Source: an uncultured Sphaerochaeta sp.
Lineage (GTDB): Bacteria; Spirochaetota; Spirochaetia; Sphaerochaetales; Sphaerochaetaceae
Length of the DNA: 64,000 nt
NCBI RefSeq assembly: GCF_963676285.1
Contig: NZ_OY781063.1
Location: 930,001-994,000, forward strand
Direction of reading: 5' to 3'
In this document: in pieces, positions 25,817 to 33,562 of the stretch
How the letters are laid out: each line of letters opens with the position of its first letter
Position numbering within the stretch: position 1 is the first letter of the stretch
Notes under the pieces: model-generated
Told to the model about the DNA's origin: nothing
Database searches by the model: none
The model's input: only the letters and a program-made list of their open reading frames with translations
Position numbers and translations under genes: made by a program

Positions 25817-26884
25817 ATGGTTCGTTATGCACTGGTAGGATATGGCAAGGTAGCACACGTTCATGCAAAGGCCATCAAGGAAGCAGAAGAGAGTACCTTG
25901 GTTGCAGTCTGGGGAAGAAACAAGGAGAAGGCCCAAGCATTTGCTGACGAGTGGAATATTGCTGCCTTTACCGATATGCAACAGATGATCAAGGAAGAAA
26001 AAGTTGATGCGGTTATCATAACTACCCCTCATCCGTTGCATAAGGAGCATGCCATTACTGCCTTGCAGGCAGGAGCCCATGTCCTGGTAGAGAAACCTAT
26101 GGCACTCACCGTAAGTGAGTGTGATGCCATGATAGAGGTTGCAAAGCAAGAAAAGAAACAGCTTGCGGTTATCAGCCAACGTCGTTGGTTCCCTGCATGC
26201 CAGCGTATTAGGAAGGCTATCGACGAGGGGAAACTTGGTACTCCCATGATCGGTCAGGTAACCATGCTGGGGTGGAGAGATGAGGAGTACTACAACAGTG
26301 ACCCCTGGAGAGGCAAGTGGGACAGTGAAGGCGGAGGTGTCTTGATAAACCAAGCCCCTCACCAGTTTGACTTGCTCTGTTGGTACCTTGGACCGGTCAA
26401 GGAAGTCTACGCACAGTGGGAGAACGTGAACCACCCCTACATCGAGGTAGAGGATACTGCAGTTGGAACGGTACGGTTTGAGAGCGGTGCCATTGCCTCT
26501 ATTCTGGTTTCAAACTCCCAGAAACCTGGTATTTATGCCAAGGTACATGTCCACGGCTCAAGTGCTGCTTCGGTAGGAGTACAGACAGATGGAGGGGCGA
26601 TGTTCATCGCAGGAAGAAGCGGAATAGCAGAGCCTCCTGTAACTGATCTCTGGACCATTGAAGGGGAACAGCAGAACATTGGGGTATGGAAGACTGAAGA
26701 TACTAATCTTTTCAACTCCATCGATCCAGTTGCCTACTTCTTTACGCTACAGATTGAGAACTTCACCCAGGCACTCCTGAAGAAAGTCCCTCTTATCTCA
26801 TCTGGAGAGGAAGGAAGGGAGACCGTTAAGTTGATCGAAGGCATGTACAAGAGCCAGAAGGAAGGAAAGCCTGTAAGGTATTAG
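25817..26884 (+). CDS. Gfo/Idh/MocA family oxidoreductase
   Basis: This is a 355-residue NAD(P)-dependent sugar oxidoreductase. The N-terminal Rossmann motif is ALVGYGKVAHVHAKAI (4-19), and the family motif EKPMALTVSECDAM near 93 carries the conserved Lys. The C-terminal half has WRGKWDSEGGGVLINQAPHQFDLLCWYLG, with the usual GGG.L.....H.D pattern. It follows the zinc dehydrogenase by seven bases, with GAGG upstream. The substrate is probably a sugar or inositol-like polyol. It ends the operon; a terminator hairpin follows. Confidence 0.9.
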   Translation: MVRYALVGYGKVAHVHAKAIKEAEESTLVAVWGRNKEKAQAFADEWNIAAFTDMQQMIKEEKVDAVIITTPHPLHKEHAITALQAGAHVLVEKPMALTVSECDAMIEVAKQEKKQLAVISQRRWFPACQRIRKAIDEGKLGTPMIGQVTMLGWRDEEYYNSDPWRGKWDSEGGGVLINQAPHQFDLLCWYLGPVKEVYAQWENVNHPYIEVEDTAVGTVRFESGAIASILVSNSQKPGIYAKVHVHGSSAASVGVQTDGGAMFIAGRSGIAEPPVTDLWTIEGEQQNIGVWKTEDTNLFNSIDPVAYFFTLQIENFTQALLKKVPLISSGEEGRETVKLIEGMYKSQKEGKPVRY

Positions 26885-26918
26885 ACAAAAAGCCAAACTG
26901 GAGAAATCCCCACCATAC

Positions 26919-26942
26919 CCCCCCTTTCAATCGAGAGGGGGG
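26919..26942 (+). terminator. Terminator of the rpiR-gnd operon
   Basis: CCCCCCTTTC (26919-26928) pairs with GAGAGGGGGG (26933-26942), with one G-U wobble and a four-base loop, followed by CATTCTTCATCATTT. Confidence 0.75.
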
Positions 26943-26990
26943 CATTCTTCATCATTTAATCAAATCAGCCAGCTGCTCATCCGATATTTC

Positions 26991-27026
26991 TTGACAAATT
27001 ATCAGCTTGGTATAGTATATACGTAC
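26991..27026 (+). promoter_or_regulatory. Promoter and possible operator of the eight-gene operon
   Basis: A consensus TTGACA (26991-26996) is followed at 16-18 bases by TAGTAT or GTATAT (27013-27020). TATACGTAC at 27018-27026 overlaps the start region and is followed by CATACATACATT. The same TATACGTAC occurs upstream of deoC (30864-30872). GntR proteins of the UTRA group often bind short A/T-flanked palindromes, so this may be the operator of the GntR protein in this operon (inference). Confidence 0.55.
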
Positions 27027-27067
27027 ATACATACATTTAGATACATTAGAGGATGAAGGAGCCAAAC

Positions 27068-28018
27068 ATGCCCACCTATACCCCTGCACAGAAACCCACC
27101 ATGTACTTTATCGGAGTGACTACCACCAAGTCATCAATCATGAAAGTATTTCCTAAATGGATGGAGCATTTTGGAATCGATGCCGAGCTGAAAGGGATCG
27201 ACTTTGCCCCCCATTCAGCACCAGAAGCATACAGAGAAGCTGTCTCCTTCATTAAAAATGACCCCAACTCCCTAGGAGCTTTGGTCACCACCCATAAGCT
27301 CGATTGTTACCAAGCAAGCAAGGACTTGTTCGAAGGAACTGGGCCCTACACCAAGTTACTGCATGAGGCGAGTTCCATCAGTAAACGGGGAAAAGAACTC
27401 TGGGCACACGCAAAGGACCCGATCACCAGTGGCCTTGCCTTGGAAAACTGTATGCCCAAAGGATACTTCTCCAACTCTGATGCTTCCATGCTTCTCTTGG
27501 GGGCTGGAGGTAGTTCCCTTGCCCTCAGCCTCTATCTGATCAACAAATCAAAAGAATCTGATGATGTTCCAAAGCACATCATCATTACAAACCGCAGTGA
27601 AAAACGATTGGAAGAGATGAAGGCTATCCATGCGACTCTGGATAGTCCTATTACGTTCACGTATGAACTCTGCCCCACACCAGAGGAGAATGATGCTGTG
27701 ATGCAGAGATTGCCAGAAGGATCCCTGGTGATCAATGCGACAGGACTCGGAAAGGATGGGCCAGGCTCCCCTCTTCCTGATAACGCACACTTCCCCATGA
27801 ACGGATATGTCTGGGAGTTCAACTACCGGGGTGAGCTGCAATTCCTCAGTCAGGCAAGGGCGGCACAAGCAGAGAATAAGCTCACCATCGTAGATGGTTG
27901 GCAGTATTTCATCTACGGATGGACACAGGTCATTGCAGAGGTCTTTCATATTGACATCCCTGTCAGCGGACCTGCCTTCGACACCATCTGTGATATCGCA
28001 CTAGATGCAATAAAATAA
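27068..28018 (+). CDS. Shikimate dehydrogenase-like oxidoreductase lacking the catalytic Asp
   Basis: This is a 316-residue protein with the shikimate/quinate dehydrogenase architecture. The N-terminal substrate domain has GALVTTHKLD, matching the Lys-bearing TxPHK motif, and the C-terminal Rossmann domain has LLGAGGSSLALSLYL near 144. In true shikimate dehydrogenases NTDG carries the catalytic Asp; here the equivalent segment reads ITSG, with Ser. A role in aromatic biosynthesis is therefore unlikely, and a sugar-acid or polyol substrate fits the operon better (inference). AAGGAG lies 6 bases before the ATG at 27068; an earlier ATG at 27053 has its purine tract abutting and is not favoured. 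It is the first gene of an eight-gene operon. Confidence 0.75.
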   Translation: MPTYTPAQKPTMYFIGVTTTKSSIMKVFPKWMEHFGIDAELKGIDFAPHSAPEAYREAVSFIKNDPNSLGALVTTHKLDCYQASKDLFEGTGPYTKLLHEASSISKRGKELWAHAKDPITSGLALENCMPKGYFSNSDASMLLLGAGGSSLALSLYLINKSKESDDVPKHIIITNRSEKRLEEMKAIHATLDSPITFTYELCPTPEENDAVMQRLPEGSLVINATGLGKDGPGSPLPDNAHFPMNGYVWEFNYRGELQFLSQARAAQAENKLTIVDGWQYFIYGWTQVIAEVFHIDIPVSGPAFDTICDIALDAIK

Positions 28019-28031
28019 GCAGGAGCAATAC

Positions 28032-28610
28032 ATGCAATCATCAAAAACTAAATTCAACCTTACTAACGGACTTTCCAAAACTGAAGGCGTAGAATCCCTC
28101 AAGCGCTATGCAACCAATCTTAAGGGCATCTTCGCTGATGAGGAAAAGCTCACTTCCCTAATTGATTCCTCCGATCCACTGATCTATGAATTCTATGACC
28201 TTGGAGTGGAAGAAAAACCAGGTAATCTCGCATATGGCACCAGTATCGTTTACCCTGGTGTGGTGGGACGTGAGTTTTACATGACAAAGGGGCATTTTCA
28301 TACCGTTCTCGATACTGCTGAGGTATATCTCTGCCTCTCAGGACATGGTTTAATGGTGATGGAGAATCCTGAAGGGGAAACCGAGATACAAGAACTTACC
28401 GCAGGAGAGGCCGTCCTCGTTCCCGGTCGATATGCTCATCGATCGGTAAATATCAGTGATTCCGAACCACTTGTCACTTTCTTTACCTTTGCTGCCGATG
28501 CAGGACATGACTATGGAACCATCGAGCAGAAAGGCTTCAGGAAACTGGTATTGAGAACAGGTAATGAAATGTATGAGGTGGTAGACAACCCTAATTGGAA
28601 GGCAAACTGA
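28032..28610 (+). CDS. Cupin-type phosphoglucose isomerase family protein
   Basis: This is a 192-residue protein of the archaeal-type glucose-6-phosphate isomerase family (PF06560). The metal-binding cupin core is clear: YMTKGHFHTVLDTAEVYLCLSG supplies two His and one Glu, and VLVPGRYAHRSVN supplies the last His. In archaea these enzymes interconvert glucose 6-phosphate and fructose 6-phosphate. In a bacterium with a normal glycolytic isomerase, the copy here more likely isomerises another sugar phosphate made by this operon (inference). GGAG is 6 bases before the ATG, and its stop overlaps the next start. Confidence 0.85.
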   Translation: MQSSKTKFNLTNGLSKTEGVESLKRYATNLKGIFADEEKLTSLIDSSDPLIYEFYDLGVEEKPGNLAYGTSIVYPGVVGREFYMTKGHFHTVLDTAEVYLCLSGHGLMVMENPEGETEIQELTAGEAVLVPGRYAHRSVNISDSEPLVTFFTFAADAGHDYGTIEQKGFRKLVLRTGNEMYEVVDNPNWKAN

Positions 28611-29485
28611 TGGTAGAAAAACACATTGTTGATTCACTGGAAACCTGGTTTTACGAAGAGACAGACAAAATGCCTGTTAACTCCATGCAATTTGCATGGG
28701 TAGGACAGGCAGGATTCCTGTTCAAAACCAAGAGTATTCGTCTGGGAATTGACCTCTACCTTTCCGACTCCCTGGCAAGGAAATACCAAGGTGGGGAGTT
28801 TCCTCACAAACGCATGGTAGATATACCTATACCCCCAGATTCACTCACAAACCTTGATGTCGTGTTATGCTCCCATGGGCATACCGACCATATGGACAAG
28901 GAAACACTCACCGCCCTCTTCAGCGATGGCAAAGGACCACTGGTCATAGCTCCTCGCTACGAGGTTTCCCGTCTCCTGGATATGGGAATTCCCTCTCCAC
29001 GGATTGTAGGCTTGAGTGAGGGGGAGTCTTTCCTTATGAAGGAAGGAATAGCTATCCATGCAATCCCAGCTGCTCATGAAGAGCTCACCTATGACTCCTG
29101 GAGTCAGATAAAAGCACTTGGATTCGTGGTCGATATGGGGTTTGTCTCGTGGTACCACAGTGGAGATACCGTACGCTTTCCTTCGCTCTGTGAGTCAATC
29201 AAGACATGGAACCCTTCACTCTGCTTCCTACCGGTAAATGGGAAAAAGCCCCATCTTACCGAGAAGGGCATCATCGGCAATCTCTCGATAGCAGAAGCAG
29301 GGAACCTCGCCAAGGATATCGGCGCATCCCTCTTGATACCTCACCATTTTGGTATGTTCGATTTCAATACTGTGGCTGAAGATTCGATCATCAGTACGCT
29401 CAGTGATCAAGGGTGGGAAAAGGATGCCACATTCATATTCCCAAGCCTAAAAACCATCTATACCTATACTCATGAGAGGAAGTAG
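28610..29485 (+). CDS. Metallo-beta-lactamase fold hydrolase, UlaG-like
   Basis: This is a 291-residue metal-dependent hydrolase of the MBL fold. The metal motif CSHGHTDHMDKETL lies near 86-99, a second His is in IPAAHEELTYDS, and SWYHSGDTVRFPSL and LIPHHFGMFDF supply the remaining ligands. This order fits the UlaG-like group, whose type member is L-ascorbate-6-phosphate lactonase. A phospholactone substrate would suit a sugar-acid pathway. The start ATG overlaps the previous stop (TGATG) and has GGAAGG 7 bases upstream; an earlier in-frame ATG at 28595 would overlap more and lacks a ribosome site. Confidence 0.82.
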   Translation: MVEKHIVDSLETWFYEETDKMPVNSMQFAWVGQAGFLFKTKSIRLGIDLYLSDSLARKYQGGEFPHKRMVDIPIPPDSLTNLDVVLCSHGHTDHMDKETLTALFSDGKGPLVIAPRYEVSRLLDMGIPSPRIVGLSEGESFLMKEGIAIHAIPAAHEELTYDSWSQIKALGFVVDMGFVSWYHSGDTVRFPSLCESIKTWNPSLCFLPVNGKKPHLTEKGIIGNLSIAEAGNLAKDIGASLLIPHHFGMFDFNTVAEDSIISTLSDQGWEKDATFIFPSLKTIYTYTHERK

Positions 29486-29487
29486 CA

Positions 29488-30249
29488 ATGCATAGTTTTT
29501 TTGCACAGCAACAACTCGACAAAAATACTCCCATTCCACTGTATTTCCAACTGAAAACACTTTTACTCAAGTTCATAAAGACCCAGGATGGGGTGGTATC
29601 GCTACCTACAGAGCAGCAACTCTGCAATCATTTTAACATCTCTCGCTCTACGGTTCGCCAGGCATTGAAAGAGTTGGTGAATGAAGGAGTCATCGAGCGC
29701 CACAAGGCAAAGGGCTCCCTCACCATCCCAAAAAAACTGGAGCAGAACTTTCTTTCAGTCTTGGAGAGTTTCAATGATGAGATGCAGGAAAAGGGTTTGC
29801 TTCCAACAACCCAAGTACTCGACCTCTCCCTTATTGAACCATCACTGGCAATTCGGGAAGCTCTCGACCTTCCCCCTGGAGAACAAGTCGTACAGTTGAT
29901 CCGACTCAGGGGAACGGGAGAAGAACCTATTGTCCTGGTGTACACCTACCTTCCTGCTTCCTTTAAAGGCATTCGTAATTTGATCCAGGAAGACCTGGTA
30001 AACAACTCCTTGTACAAATTGCTGCAGAGCAAGTACCACGTTGCAATTGACTGGACCAGGAGAATCATCGAAATCCGAAGCGCAGGAGAGTTTGAAGCGA
30101 AGCTTTTGCATATCAAGGCAAAGGACCCTCTGCAATATATCGAAACCATCTCCAGGACCAAGGAAGGAGTGCCCTTCGAATTCTCAAAGGCATATTACCG
30201 GGGTGATCTCAACAAATTCGTCATTGAAATCAGAAACAAGAGGTTATGA
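29488..30249 (+). CDS. GntR family transcriptional regulator with UTRA domain
   Basis: This is a 253-residue regulator of the HutC subgroup. The winged helix covers about 1-75 (LPTEQQLCNHFNISRSTVRQALKELVNEGVIERHKAKGS). The UTRA ligand domain follows to the end, with the typical YLPASFKGIRNLIQEDL and GVPFEFSKAYYRGDLNKFVIEI segments. Its effector is probably a sugar phosphate. It sits mid-operon, two bases after the MBL gene and one base before the DeoC-like gene, and probably autoregulates the operon. Confidence 0.92.
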   Translation: MHSFFAQQQLDKNTPIPLYFQLKTLLLKFIKTQDGVVSLPTEQQLCNHFNISRSTVRQALKELVNEGVIERHKAKGSLTIPKKLEQNFLSVLESFNDEMQEKGLLPTTQVLDLSLIEPSLAIREALDLPPGEQVVQLIRLRGTGEEPIVLVYTYLPASFKGIRNLIQEDLVNNSLYKLLQSKYHVAIDWTRRIIEIRSAGEFEAKLLHIKAKDPLQYIETISRTKEGVPFEFSKAYYRGDLNKFVIEIRNKRL

Positions 30250-30250
30250 T

Positions 30251-30859
30251 ATGAAGCAGACATTGCTCGCCTATGGACCAAGCTTGAGGACATCACAGAT
30301 CCAGGATCTTGCAGATAAAGCTGAAGCCGAGGACATGGGTACCTTATATCTTCAGGAAATTGCTGTTGGCAGACTGCCCAGGGAGGAGCGATCAGGGATG
30401 CTGGCTTCCCTTCCCTTTGCAGGATTGATGGATAAGCAACTCGTTTTCATGCTGGAGAGAGCTATGGAGTTGGATTGCTCACATTTCACGTTTGCTCTCC
30501 CAGCAGGCTATGTTCGTGATGGTCGTTTCAATGAAATCGAAGCACTGCTTTCTCCATTGAAAGCAAGAAGTTCTCTTATCCTGGTCCCAACCATAGTCCT
30601 CGCTGAACTTCCTGTTGAGCGTTTGAAAGAAATGATATATCGCTGTTTCACCTTAGGATTGGAGCATATCTGTTTGGGAACAGGAACCTCGCTTGATGGA
30701 GCCACCCCAGAGTATATCGAGACAGCGCTCACGCTGTACAAGCAACAGGGAATACCGACTACGAATCTGGAAATTGCCTGTTCTGTACCTGACCCGGCAC
30801 TACCTGTCACGCACCGTATCTGCCTTTCGCAGACACCGGGAAACCTGTCGGCCTATTAA
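30251..30859 (+). CDS. DeoC-like barrel protein lacking aldolase catalytic residues
   Basis: This 202-residue protein was not recognised at first. An alignment by eye with DeoC, encoded just downstream, is convincing over residues 73-160: DCSHF matches DCDYV, RFNEIEALLSPLKARSSLILVPTIV matches NWEQIRKEARECRKATGSAILKIILEV, and GLEHICLGTGTSLDGATPEYI matches the Schiff-base region GADFVKTATGY. The three DeoC catalytic positions are all changed: Asp92 aligns with Ser77, the Schiff-base Lys154 with Leu142, and Lys183 with Thr171/Asn172. A catalytically inactive, regulatory or partner subunit is suggested (inference). AAGAGG lies 7 bases upstream of the ATG, one base after the GntR stop. A longer open frame upstream overlaps the GntR gene and is not used. 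Confidence 0.7.
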   Translation: MKQTLLAYGPSLRTSQIQDLADKAEAEDMGTLYLQEIAVGRLPREERSGMLASLPFAGLMDKQLVFMLERAMELDCSHFTFALPAGYVRDGRFNEIEALLSPLKARSSLILVPTIVLAELPVERLKEMIYRCFTLGLEHICLGTGTSLDGATPEYIETALTLYKQQGIPTTNLEIACSVPDPALPVTHRICLSQTPGNLSAY

Positions 30860-30873
30860 GGAGTATACGTACC

Positions 30874-31533
30874 ATGGACAGAAAAGCATTTTGCCACATC
30901 ATCGACCATACATTGCTCAAGCCTGAGGCAACCAGAGAACAGATAGAAAAGTTGTGCATTGAGGCGAGGGAAAACGAGTTTGCAACCGTCGCCATAGAAC
31001 CCGTATACATTCCCTATGCTGCAAGTCTCTTACAGGGAAGCAAGACAGGCATCACCAGTGCAATAGCCTATCCCCATGGATCATGGAGCATTAAAGCGAA
31101 ATGCCATGAAATTGAGCTTTGCCTGAAAGCAGGTGCAAGTGATTGTGACTATGTCCTCGACCTGGGAGCTCTCAAAGAGGGAAATTGGGAGCAAATCAGA
31201 AAGGAAGCACGGGAATGTCGAAAAGCTACCGGTTCAGCAATTCTCAAGATCATCCTCGAGGTATCGCTCCTCACCGATGAAGAGATTCGTATCGCTTCTC
31301 TCATCAGCGCAGAGGAAGGTGCAGATTTTGTAAAAACTGCAACCGGTTATCTCGCATCCCCAACCATCGAACAAGTGGCCATCATGGCTGATGCAGTCAA
31401 AGGAACCAAGACAAGTGTCAAAGCTGCAGGAGGGTTCTCTTCCCTAAAACGGGTACAACAAGCATTGGATTTAGGGGCAAGACGCATCGGCACCAGTTCT
31501 GCATTTAAACTCCTGGAAGAACTGCAATCATAA
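30874..31533 (+). CDS. deoC: Deoxyribose-phosphate aldolase family protein
   Basis: This is a 219-residue class I aldolase of the DeoC family, which cleaves 2-deoxyribose 5-phosphate to acetaldehyde and glyceraldehyde 3-phosphate. The catalytic set is present: Asp92, the Schiff-base Lys154 in FVKTATGY and Lys183 in SVKAAGG. The N-terminal IDHTLLKPEAT is typical. Because its neighbours are sugar-acid rather than nucleoside genes, it may act on another aldol substrate. AAGGAG is 10 bases before the ATG, and TATACGTAC lies between them. It directly follows a catalytically altered paralogue. Confidence 0.9.
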   Translation: MDRKAFCHIIDHTLLKPEATREQIEKLCIEARENEFATVAIEPVYIPYAASLLQGSKTGITSAIAYPHGSWSIKAKCHEIELCLKAGASDCDYVLDLGALKEGNWEQIRKEARECRKATGSAILKIILEVSLLTDEEIRIASLISAEEGADFVKTATGYLASPTIEQVAIMADAVKGTKTSVKAAGGFSSLKRVQQALDLGARRIGTSSAFKLLEELQS

Positions 31534-31554
31534 TCTGATCAACAAGGAATGCAT

Positions 31555-33537
31555 ATGAGTGAGCATCGAATTTTCGAACTATGGCAGGAATTTGCACTTC
31601 AACAGAAATCGGTGGAGCTAAGCATGGTTACCCCCGAGATTGGTGCATCCTGGCATCGCTCAAGAGATCTGGGGCTTGACCCATTCCTTGCTGACATGCA
31701 GAACGTCTCTGACCAGGAGCTGAATCAGAGACGGAGGAGAGTACAGGAACTGATCACCTCGTCCCTACCCTATATGCACAAACTCTTTACCCTTATCAAG
31801 GATGACCAAGCGGTCATCACCCTCTGTGATGCAGATGCGGTTATCCTGGAGGTACTCGCCAATCCCACAGCCTATCCGGAAATTAGTTATCCCGAAGAGG
31901 GGACCATCCATAGCGAAAAGCTTGTAGGAACCAATGCAATCGGTTTGGCACTTGCCATAGACAGCTCTGTGGAAGTGGTTGGTGCAGAGCATTGGAGAAA
32001 AGTGAACCATGCATGGGCATGCTATGCAAACCCACTCCATGCAGGCAATACAATTATTGGATGCATCAATGTTGCCTGTCCCATTACAGGCTACCAAGAT
32101 ACAGGAACCATAGCTCCCATGGTACAAGCATCATCAAACGCCATTGAACGGGAATTGATGTTCAAACTCAAGCTCAGTGACCAAGAAAAAGTCATCCAGC
32201 AGCAGAAAACGCTGCTCGAGTATGTCGATACCGGGATCATTGCCATTGATCGGGATGGAGTAATCAAACAGATCAACCAACAGGCACTCGACATCTTCAA
32301 GGTACAGGGAGCTTGGGAAGGACGTTTTCTGAAAGACCTATTCCATAGTGAAGTAAATCTCACTGCATTGGCTGAACAAGGAAAGATGCTCGATGAGCAG
32401 GACCTACCCATCAAGATTGGCTCCTCCTATGCACATATTACCTGCTCTACCTACAAATTGGAGCTCGACAAGCTTGGCATCAATCTCGTCATCTTGGTGA
32501 GAACCCCGGCCACGGTACGGAGAATCGTCAACAAGGCCTCTGGTGCGAATGCCCGCTATAGCTTCTCTGATATCATCGGTTCCTGTGCTGCTATGGAACA
32601 ACCGCTGAAAATTGCCCAGCTGGCAAGCAAGAACAACACAAATGTACTGGTGATGGGAGAAACCGGAACCGGCAAAGAGCTATTGGTCCAGGCGATTCAT
32701 AATGCAAGTGAGAGACGGAATAAACCATTCATCGCCATAAATTGCGGGGCTCTTTCCCGCGAACTGATCCGAGGTGAATTGTTCGGATATGAGGGTGGGG
32801 CATTTACCAGCGCTAAGAGTAGCGGCAGTCTTGGTAAATTTGAACTTGCAGAGGGAGGAACGCTCTTCTTGGATGAGATTGGGGAGATGCCACTGGAAGT
32901 CCAGGCAGTCCTCCTTCGTGTATTGCAGACGCAGGAAGTAGTGCGAATAGGTGGCAAGTATCCAATTCCGGTGAACGTCCGCGTAATCGCGGCCACCCAC
33001 AGGGACCTTGCAATTGCAGTGCAGGAACAAACATTCAGGAATGACTTGTACTACCGCTTGAATGTCCTTTCCATCAATTTGCCCGCATTGAGGGAGCGCA
33101 ATGGAGACATTCATAAGCTGGTCGCATTCTTCCTCAAGAAATTTCAACATCAATTCGAAAAACCAAACCTCACGATTGATGACATGGTCTGTAAATTGTT
33201 TGAAGTATACAATTGGCCTGGAAACATCAGGGAGCTGGAGAATGTACTGCAACGCGCGGCCGTTATATGTGAGAACGAGCTTATAACCATCCATGATATT
33301 CCCAGTACCATCGTGAATTACCAACCGAATGAGTTTTCCCACAACCAAACCCAGCAAGATGGATTCTCCCTCGAAGAAGGGAAACGCGAGAAGTTGATCC
33401 AGATTCTCCAGAAAACGAATGGGAATGTACGAGAGGTCTCCACACTGCTCAGGATTTCCAGGGGGACGGTCTACAACATGCTGAACCGCTATAACATTGA
33501 CTTGCAAGCCTTTAGAAAAGGCTATATCGACTCATAA
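31555..33537 (+). CDS. Sigma-54-dependent transcriptional activator (AcoR/DhaR type)
   Basis: This is a 660-residue enhancer-binding protein. A GAF-like sensor fills about 60-200 and a PAS domain follows (LEYVDTGIIAIDRDGVIKQ near 222-240). The AAA+ domain has Walker A GETGTGKE at 368-375 and Walker B LFLDEIGEM near 437. The C-terminal Fis-type helix-turn-helix includes VREVSTLLRISRGTVYNMLNRY. The sigma-54 contact loop reads GAFTSA (415-420) instead of the usual GAFTGA. There is no receiver domain, so it senses a small molecule directly. AAGGA is 6 bases before the ATG at 31555. The only -24/-12 promoter I could find in the window is upstream of the sugar operon at 47906, a plausible target. 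Confidence 0.93.
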   Translation: MSEHRIFELWQEFALQQKSVELSMVTPEIGASWHRSRDLGLDPFLADMQNVSDQELNQRRRRVQELITSSLPYMHKLFTLIKDDQAVITLCDADAVILEVLANPTAYPEISYPEEGTIHSEKLVGTNAIGLALAIDSSVEVVGAEHWRKVNHAWACYANPLHAGNTIIGCINVACPITGYQDTGTIAPMVQASSNAIERELMFKLKLSDQEKVIQQQKTLLEYVDTGIIAIDRDGVIKQINQQALDIFKVQGAWEGRFLKDLFHSEVNLTALAEQGKMLDEQDLPIKIGSSYAHITCSTYKLELDKLGINLVILVRTPATVRRIVNKASGANARYSFSDIIGSCAAMEQPLKIAQLASKNNTNVLVMGETGTGKELLVQAIHNASERRNKPFIAINCGALSRELIRGELFGYEGGAFTSAKSSGSLGKFELAEGGTLFLDEIGEMPLEVQAVLLRVLQTQEVVRIGGKYPIPVNVRVIAATHRDLAIAVQEQTFRNDLYYRLNVLSINLPALRERNGDIHKLVAFFLKKFQHQFEKPNLTIDDMVCKLFEVYNWPGNIRELENVLQRAAVICENELITIHDIPSTIVNYQPNEFSHNQTQQDGFSLEEGKREKLIQILQKTNGNVREVSTLLRISRGTVYNMLNRYNIDLQAFRKGYIDS

Positions 33538-33562
33538 TTAGTATCCAAGAAGGAGCAACCCT

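Noticed and set aside
30041..30250. Longer N-terminus for the DeoC-like protein, overlapping the GntR gene
   Set aside because: There is no ribosome site at the upstream start, while AAGAGG precedes the ATG at 30251 and alignment with DeoC begins after it.
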